NCBI RefSeq assembly: GCF_044372965.1
Contig: NZ_JBILQX010000136.1
Span: 1 to 9,746, forward strand
Reading direction: 5' to 3'
DNA: 9,746 nucleotides
Source: Elstera sp044372965
GTDB lineage: Bacteria > Pseudomonadota > Alphaproteobacteria > Elsterales > Elsteraceae
The notes below the pieces were generated by a model. That model was not told the DNA's origin. It did no database searches and worked only from the letters and a program-made list of their open reading frames with translations. Position 1 is the stretch's first letter; every line of letters starts with the position of its first letter. Below, one piece after another: positions 5,406-9,746 of the stretch. Both the position numbers and the translations under genes were made by a program.

Positions 5406-6725
5406 TTAACTGATCGGCGGTGGGCAGCGATTTTCCGACAGAACCCGCCCCGCAAGATAGAGCGAACCGCAGATGAGCACGCGTGCGCCCATCGCCCGGT
5501 CGGCAAAATCGCGCAAAGCTTCCGACACCGAATCGACCGAGGCCGCATCGGAAAAACCCACGTTCTGCGCGATTGCCGCCAACCGATCCGCCGGAACCGA
5601 ATTGGCTTCCTCGGGAATGGTGACGGTGCGGATAACCTGCGCATGGGGCTGCAACGGTGCCAGAAACCCGCGCGGGTCTTTCGAATCGATCATGCCGACG
5701 ACGAGGAACAGGGGCCGGTCGCGCCAGGCTTGCAAAGTGACGGCCAAAGCCTCGCCCGCGCCGGGGTTATGGCCCCCATCGAGCCACAGCTCGCAGGTGT
5801 CGGGCAGCAGATCGACCAACGGTCCATTGATCAACCGCTGCATGCGGGCGGGATGCTCCACCCGGCGCACGCCGTCGGCCAAGGAAACCGTGGTGATCTT
5901 CTGGAAGCGTTTGCGCAGTTGCAGGGCACAGGCCACCGCCGCCCCGGCGTTTTCGATTTGATGCGCGCCGAACAGAGCGGGTTTGGGCAGCAGCAGGGTG
6001 CCGATATCATCCTGATAGCGCAGCCCTTCCGGGCAGCTTCCCGCCGTCCAGTTCCGGCCAAAGGCCAGCACCTGCGCGCCAACCGACGCCGCGCGCAAAT
6101 CGATCACCGATAAGGCTTCGGGCGGCTGCGGCCCGGCAATGACCGTGACGCCCTCTTTAATAATCCCCGCTTTTTCCCCGGCAATCGCTTCGATCGTATC
6201 GCCGAGGTAATATTGATGATCGAGCGAAATCGGCGTGATAGCCGCCAGCAGCGGCGGCGGAATGACGTTCGTCGCATCGAGCCGCCCGCCAAGGCCAACT
6301 TCGAGCAGCAGCACATCGGCAGGATATTGAGAGAAAGCGACAAAGGCCGCCGCCGTCGTAATCTCGAAAAAGGTGATCGGCGCGCCGTCGTTGGTGGTCT
6401 CGATATGCTCCAGAACCGCAGCGAGCGCGTCGTCGGAAATATTATTCCCACCGAGATTGATGCGCTCGTTAAACCGCACGAGATGCGGGGAAATATAGGT
6501 GTGCGGCTTGTAACCAGAGGCCTGAAAGATCGACTTCAGATAGGCAACCAGCGAGCCCTTGCCATTGGTGCCCGCCACATGCACCACCGGCGGCAGGCGC
6601 TGTTCTGGGTTGCCAAGCTTATCCAGCAAAGCCTGCAAGCGCCCCAATGAAAGATCGATCACCTTCGGGTGGAGCGATTGCAGGCGTTTCAGTACGTCCT
6701 GGCAGCGGGTGGTGGGGCCGGTCAT
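5406..6725 (-). CDS. folC: bifunctional dihydrofolate synthase / folylpolyglutamate synthase
   Basis: A 439-residue Mur-ligase-fold enzyme. It adds glutamate to dihydropteroate and then further glutamates to reduced folates, using ATP, in the cytoplasm. The P-loop is HVAGTNGKGS (49-58), followed by the folate-loop region YISPHLVRFNERI (78-90). FFEITTAAAF (119-128) and LLEVGLGGRLDATNV (140-154) follow. DHQYYLGDTIEAIAGEKAGI (169-188) carries the lysine that is normally carbamylated. The C-terminal Mur domain has LDGGHNPGAG (315-324) and a GSLYLAG end motif (420-426). Length is typical. The start at 6725 lies 15 nt after the accD stop with only a weak ribosome site (GGAT), so coupling to accD translation is likely. 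The accD-folC pair is a common alphaproteobacterial arrangement. Confidence 0.96.
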   Translation of the reverse strand: MTGPTTRCQDVLKRLQSLHPKVIDLSLGRLQALLDKLGNPEQRLPPVVHVAGTNGKGSLVAYLKSIFQASGYKPHTYISPHLVRFNERINLGGNNISDDALAAVLEHIETTNDGAPITFFEITTAAAFVAFSQYPADVLLLEVGLGGRLDATNVIPPPLLAAITPISLDHQYYLGDTIEAIAGEKAGIIKEGVTVIAGPQPPEALSVIDLRAASVGAQVLAFGRNWTAGSCPEGLRYQDDIGTLLLPKPALFGAHQIENAGAAVACALQLRKRFQKITTVSLADGVRRVEHPARMQRLINGPLVDLLPDTCELWLDGGHNPGAGEALAVTLQAWRDRPLFLVVGMIDSKDPRGFLAPLQPHAQVIRTVTIPEEANSVPADRLAAIAQNVGFSDAASVDSVSEALRDFADRAMGARVLICGSLYLAGRVLSENRCPPPIS

Positions 6726-6740
6726 CGGGGGGTATCCGCG

Positions 6741-7628
6741 TTAGGCTGCGGGCGCGGAGGATTCGAGCGCGGGCAGCGGCGACGTGCGCATCAGCAAGCG
6801 CAGAATCTTGGCGAGCGTCCCGCGCAACTCGGACCGGGGAACCACCGCATCCAGCATGCCATGCTCCAGCAGATATTCGGCGCGCTGAAAACCTTCCGGC
6901 AGTTTTTCGCGCACGGTGCTTTCAATTACGCGCGCGCCCGCGAAGGCGATATAGGCCCCCGGCTCGGCAATCTGCACATCGCCCAGCATAGCGAAGGAGG
7001 CCGACACGCCGCCCGTGGTGGGATCGGTCAGCAGCACGATATAGGGCAGCCCCGCTTCCTTCACCATTTGCACGGCAATCGTCGTGCGCGGCATTTGCAT
7101 GAGCGACAGAATGCCCTCCTGCATGCGCGCCCCGCCGGAGGAGGTGACGGCGATGAACGCGGCTTTGCGCTCCACCGCTTCCCGCGCTGCGGCCACGAAC
7201 CCGTCGCCGACACCGATGCCCATCGAGCCGCCCATGAAGCTGAAATCGAGCACCGAAACCACCGCCGGAACGCCGCCAATGGTGCCCGCCGCCGAGGCAA
7301 TCGCATCGGGCTCGGTGGTTTTTGCGTGGGAGCGCTTCAGACGGTCCGTATAGCGTTCCTTATCGCGGAACTTGAGGGGGTCGACGATGGGTTTGGGCAT
7401 ATCGAGCTTGGTGAAACCTTCGTCCAGCATCAGCGACAGGCGCTTTGCCGTATCAATGCGCATATGATTGCCGCATTGGGCGCAAACATGCAGCGAGGCT
7501 TCCAGCTCCCGATGGAAGATCATCGTGCCGCACTTGTCGCACTTGACCCAAAGATTATCGGGAATCTCAGCGCCCCGGCTGACCAGCGCGCGGATTTTCG
7601 GACGGACGAAGTTGGTCAGCCAATTCAT
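6741..7628 (-). CDS. accD: acetyl-CoA carboxylase carboxyltransferase subunit beta
   Basis: A 295-residue subunit that, with AccA, transfers the carboxyl group from biotin to acetyl-CoA to form malonyl-CoA for fatty-acid synthesis. The N-terminal four-cysteine zinc ribbon is complete: C30 and C33 in VKCDKCG, C49 and C52 in VCAQCG. The carboxyltransferase domain follows with FSFMGGSMGIGVGD, TSSGGARMQEGI, LTDPTTGGVSASFA and the acyl-CoA-side segment GARVIESTVREKLPEGFQ. Length is typical. The start at 7628 (MNWLTNFVRPK) is the usual alphaproteobacterial one, with AGGAG 10 nt upstream. It follows pyrF by 28 nt. In many alphaproteobacteria trpF, trpB and trpA lie just before accD; here they are absent. 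Confidence 0.97.
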   Translation of the reverse strand: MNWLTNFVRPKIRALVSRGAEIPDNLWVKCDKCGTMIFHRELEASLHVCAQCGNHMRIDTAKRLSLMLDEGFTKLDMPKPIVDPLKFRDKERYTDRLKRSHAKTTEPDAIASAAGTIGGVPAVVSVLDFSFMGGSMGIGVGDGFVAAAREAVERKAAFIAVTSSGGARMQEGILSLMQMPRTTIAVQMVKEAGLPYIVLLTDPTTGGVSASFAMLGDVQIAEPGAYIAFAGARVIESTVREKLPEGFQRAEYLLEHGMLDAVVPRSELRGTLAKILRLLMRTSPLPALESSAPAA

Positions 7629-7656
7629 AACGCTTTAGCTCCTGTTTTTCGGCCCA

Positions 7657-8412
7657 TCAGGCCGATGCCATCATGTCTTCGCGCACGCGGCGCGCGGCAT
7701 CTGCCGGGTCGCGCGCTTCGGTAATTGGCCGTCCCACGACCAAAAGGCTCCCACCAAGCCGAACGGCTTCCCCCGGCGTCACGATCCGCTTCTGGTCGCC
7801 CGCGTCGGCCCAGGTCGGGCGAATGCCGGGTACGACCAGCAGCGGGGCGGGGCCGAGTTTTGCGCGCAGCAAGGCCGCTTCCTTCGCCGAGGAGACGACC
7901 CCGGCCAGCCCGCTTTGCACGGAAAGCTGCGCGAGGCGCACCACTTGATCCGGCAGCGGGCCGGTTTGGCCGGTTTGCTGTAAATCCTCATCGGCCAGAC
8001 TGGTGAGAACCGTCACGCCAACGATGCGCGGCACGGGCACCCCCGCCTTGGCCGCCGCGTCCTGCGCAGCCTCGGCCGCCGCGCGCAGCATCGCCGCACC
8101 GCCGCTGGCATGGACCGTCAGCACCGAAATCCCCAAGCCCGCCACCGCGCGCACCGCGCCCGCGACCGTATTGGGAATATCATGCAGCTTGAGATCGAGA
8201 AAAATTGGTAGGCCGAGCGCCTGAATCGCCCGCACCCCGGCAGGACCGTGGGCGAGAAAAAACTCTAACCCCAGCTTCACCCCATCCACATGCGCCGCGA
8301 TTTGGCTCGCCCACAGCCGGGCTTGCGCGAGTTCGACGGTATCGAGGGCGCAGTAAAGCTGCGCGGCTTGCGGGTTTGCGCCGTATACTGGCGCGGGTTT
8401 AACGAGGCTCAT
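7657..8412 (-). CDS. pyrF: orotidine 5'-phosphate decarboxylase
   Basis: A 251-residue TIM-barrel enzyme performing the last step of UMP synthesis, OMP to UMP plus CO2, in the cytoplasm. The catalytic array is visible: Asp24 in CALD, Lys46 in VDGVKLG, and the D-x-K-x-x-D signature FLDLKLHDIPNTV (D73, K75, D78). The phosphate-gripping segments are VPGIRPT (R198) and VVGRPIT (R228). Length is a little above the usual 230-240 because of a short N-terminal lead. The start at 8412 has AAGGAT with about 6 nt spacing. It follows ribF by 12 nt and precedes accD by 28 nt, so it is internal to the operon. Confidence 0.96.
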   Translation of the reverse strand: MSLVKPAPVYGANPQAAQLYCALDTVELAQARLWASQIAAHVDGVKLGLEFFLAHGPAGVRAIQALGLPIFLDLKLHDIPNTVAGAVRAVAGLGISVLTVHASGGAAMLRAAAEAAQDAAAKAGVPVPRIVGVTVLTSLADEDLQQTGQTGPLPDQVVRLAQLSVQSGLAGVVSSAKEAALLRAKLGPAPLLVVPGIRPTWADAGDQKRIVTPGEAVRLGGSLLVVGRPITEARDPADAARRVREDMMASA

Positions 8413-8424
8413 GGGGCTATCCTT

Positions 8425-9399
8425 TTAGCAGAGCGCGGCCAGCTTGTCGCGCGCGGCTTGGGCATCGAGGGCGATCTGCCGGGTGAGCGCGTCCAGCCCG
8501 TCGAATTTTTGCTCGGGCCGCAGGAAGTGGCGCAGGGCCACCGTCAGCTTCCGGCCATAGAGATCGCCCGCAAAATCAAATAGATGCACTTCCAGCCGTT
8601 CGGTAAGCCCCGCCACCGTAGGCCGCCGCCCGAGGTTGGCGACACCGCGATAGGTTTGCCCATCCATCTCAATCGTCACCGCATACACGCCAAAGGCCGG
8701 GCGCAGATACTCGCCCAGGGCGATATTGGCGGTGGGAAAGCCAATCGTGCGCCCGCGCTTATCGCCATGCCGCACCCGGCCCGTGAGGGTGAAAGCCCGC
8801 CCAAGTAAGGCCGCCGCCGCCTCAACCCGGCCCGCGCGGAGGTGGTCGCGGATCAGGGTCGAGGCGAAGGCCTCGCCCGCCCCATTCCCCTCGGCCCGGC
8901 TTTGGGGCGGCAGCGCCGAAACGCTAAAAGCGTCCGCCGCACTCAAGGTTCCGGCATTCCCGGCCCGCCCGCGCCCGAAACAGAAATCATGCCCGACCGC
9001 GACGTGACGCACGCCGAGCCCCTCAACCAACACATGCTGAATAAAATCATCCGGCGTTTGCTGGGCGAAAGCCGGGGTAAAGCGCAGGCAGAGGACAGCA
9101 TCGAGCCCCAGATCGGCCAAAGCTTGGATATTGGTCAGGCCAGGCGTGAGACGGAAGGGGTCGGGGTCCGCGAGGCCCTTCAGCCGGGCGAACAGAGTGC
9201 GCGGGTGCGGCTCGAAGGTGAGCGCCAACAGTGGCAGCCCCTCGGCCTCGGCAACGGCGCGCGCCGCATCGATGACGGCGCGATGGCCCAGATGCACCCC
9301 ATCGAAGTTTCCCACGGCAACCGCGCCCCCCCGGAAACGGGCGGGCAGGCAGGTTAAATCGCGTATCAAACAGGTGCCCTTAGCCGGGGTCCGGGTCAT
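8425..9399 (-). CDS. ribF: bifunctional riboflavin kinase / FAD synthetase
   Basis: A 324-residue enzyme making FMN from riboflavin and FAD from FMN. The N-terminal FAD synthetase domain has VAVGNFDGVHLGH (27-39), TFEPHPRTLF (61-70), VGHDFCFGRGRAGN (135-148) and ASTLIRDHL (179-187, in place of the more common SSTRIR). The C-terminal kinase domain (about 196-318) has GRVRHGDKRGRTIGFPTAN, containing the nucleotide-binding PTAN motif, and VANLGRRPT (253-261). Start choice: ATG 9399 has AAGGA (9406-9410) at 6 nt and best fits family length. ATG 9429 in the same frame also has GGGAGG (9434-9439) at 4 nt and would add 10 residues, so two initiation sites are possible. It is the first gene of the minus-strand operon. 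Confidence 0.95.
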   Translation of the reverse strand: MTRTPAKGTCLIRDLTCLPARFRGGAVAVGNFDGVHLGHRAVIDAARAVAEAEGLPLLALTFEPHPRTLFARLKGLADPDPFRLTPGLTNIQALADLGLDAVLCLRFTPAFAQQTPDDFIQHVLVEGLGVRHVAVGHDFCFGRGRAGNAGTLSAADAFSVSALPPQSRAEGNGAGEAFASTLIRDHLRAGRVEAAAALLGRAFTLTGRVRHGDKRGRTIGFPTANIALGEYLRPAFGVYAVTIEMDGQTYRGVANLGRRPTVAGLTERLEVHLFDFAGDLYGRKLTVALRHFLRPEQKFDGLDALTRQIALDAQAARDKLAALC

Positions 9400-9470
9400 C
9401 CGAAATCCTTTTTCGTCGCAAGGGGGCATTTTGCCTCCCCCGCCGCAGTCGATTTGGTCGAACAGCGGCT

Positions 9471-9499
9471 GTTATAGGCAGGCAAAACCGTTCCGGCAA
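9471..9499 (-). promoter_or_regulatory. sigma-70-like promoter for the ribF operon
   Basis: On the minus strand TTGCCG (9494-9499) and TATAAC (9471-9476) are separated by exactly 17 nt, close to the housekeeping consensus. Transcription would start near 9464, leaving a leader of about 65 nt before the ribF start at 9399, or about 35 nt before the alternative start at 9429. Found by eye, not tested. Confidence 0.5.
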
Positions 9500-9540
9500 C
9501 GGGCAGCGCCGCTCAAGTCGCCCAAAAGATGTATTCGTGG

Positions 9541-9582
9541 TTGACTTTTATTGACATTCTAGTCGACCCAAGCCCTTAAATA
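9541..9582 (+). promoter_or_regulatory. possible promoter or binding site upstream of the response regulator
   Basis: TTGAC occurs at 9541-9545 and again at 9551-9555, one helical turn apart, with a related GTCGAC at 9562-9567. TTGACA at 9551 could be a -35 box, with TTAAAT (9576-9581) as a -10 at a long 19-nt spacing. A second candidate -10 is TATTCT at 9594-9599. The repeats are clear; their role as promoter or activator site is a guess. Confidence 0.35.
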
Positions 9583-9646
9583 GCGGCTCCCGTTATTCTG
9601 CCGCAGGGTTGGTTTGCGGGGCTGCGAGCGATGAAGGAGGATACCC

Positions 9647-9746
9647 GTGTTCGAGCGCCTGAGCGTGCTGATTATCGAAGACAGCCCCTTTTTCCGAGGG
9701 ATGCTGGCAGAGATTCTGCGCGCGCTCAAAGTGGGCCGGATCGTGG
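9647..9746 (+). CDS. CheY-like response regulator, N-terminal part only
   Basis: The first 33 codons of a gene cut by the window end. GTG at 9647 has a very strong AAGGAGG (9634-9640) at 6 nt. The ATG at 9631 is in another frame and lies over the ribosome site. The protein begins with a short lead and then VLIIEDSPFFRGMLAEILRAL. This is the first beta strand of a receiver domain, with the acidic pair Glu-Asp that binds Mg2+, followed by helix 1. The phosphorylated aspartate and any output domain lie beyond the window. A short single-domain regulator is common in related bacteria, but a DNA-binding or cyclase output cannot be excluded. It is divergent from ribF. Confidence 0.8.
   Translation, partial: MFERLSVLIIEDSPFFRGMLAEILRALKVGRIV

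Noticed and set aside
5473..6650. Several plus-strand frames opposite folC
   Set aside because: All are shadows of folC, whose motifs are complete along its length.
6669..7724. Long plus-strand open frame (351 codons) opposite accD and the folC start
   Set aside because: It is antisense to clearly identified accD, is rich in His, Arg and Gly as expected of a reverse-frame shadow in GC-rich DNA, and matches no family I recognise.
9400..9470. FMN riboswitch upstream of ribF
   Set aside because: The predicted leader is only about 65 nt, too short for an RFN element, and its conserved stems are not seen.

Overview
This window looks like a GC-rich alphaproteobacterial chromosome, most plausibly Rhodospirillales-like. 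The assignment rests on GC content, the pyrF-accD-folC gene order, DUF1127-type and MocR-type genes, and short GC-rich palindromes of the AAGGGG...CCCCTT kind between genes. I cannot name a genus from sequence alone. No tRNA, rRNA, IS element, prophage gene or CRISPR array is visible, and no stretch without a gene exceeds 300 bases.

Layout. (1) 2-133 (+): the last codons of an L-serine ammonia-lyase. (2) 134-336: an intergenic stretch packed with hairpins, lying between two convergent genes. (3) 337-1806 (-): a MocR-type (GntR wHTH plus aminotransferase fold) regulator. (4) 1807-2012: a divergent control region with an AT-rich core and nested inverted repeats. (5) 2013-4626 (+): four same-strand genes, namely a DUF1127-like small protein, an AlaX-type aminoacyl-tRNA editing protein, a RimJ/RimL-like GNAT acetyltransferase and a PhzF-family protein. 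The last three are tightly packed (7-nt gap, then an ATGA overlap). (6) 4623-9399 (-): a five-gene housekeeping operon read right to left, ribF, pyrF, accD, folC and an alpha/beta hydrolase, with gaps of 12 to 28 nt. Its last gene overlaps phzF tail to tail. (7) 9400-9646: a divergent promoter region. (8) 9647-9746 (+): the start of a CheY-like response regulator, cut by the window edge.

How it works together. The minus-strand operon supplies core metabolism: FMN/FAD, UMP, malonyl-CoA and folates. The gene order resembles the common alphaproteobacterial pyrF-trpFBA-accD-folC block, but without trpFBA. The MocR divergon is the accessory part. Its PLP-dependent regulator probably controls itself and possibly the divergent genes, whose products act on amino-acid-like molecules or mischarged tRNA. 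A link to serine is conceivable, since sdaA lies next door and AlaX removes Ser from tRNA(Ala), but this is inference. I found no clearly new defence or mobile system. The most unusual parts are the MocR divergon and its operator region, and the hairpin chain at 149-327.
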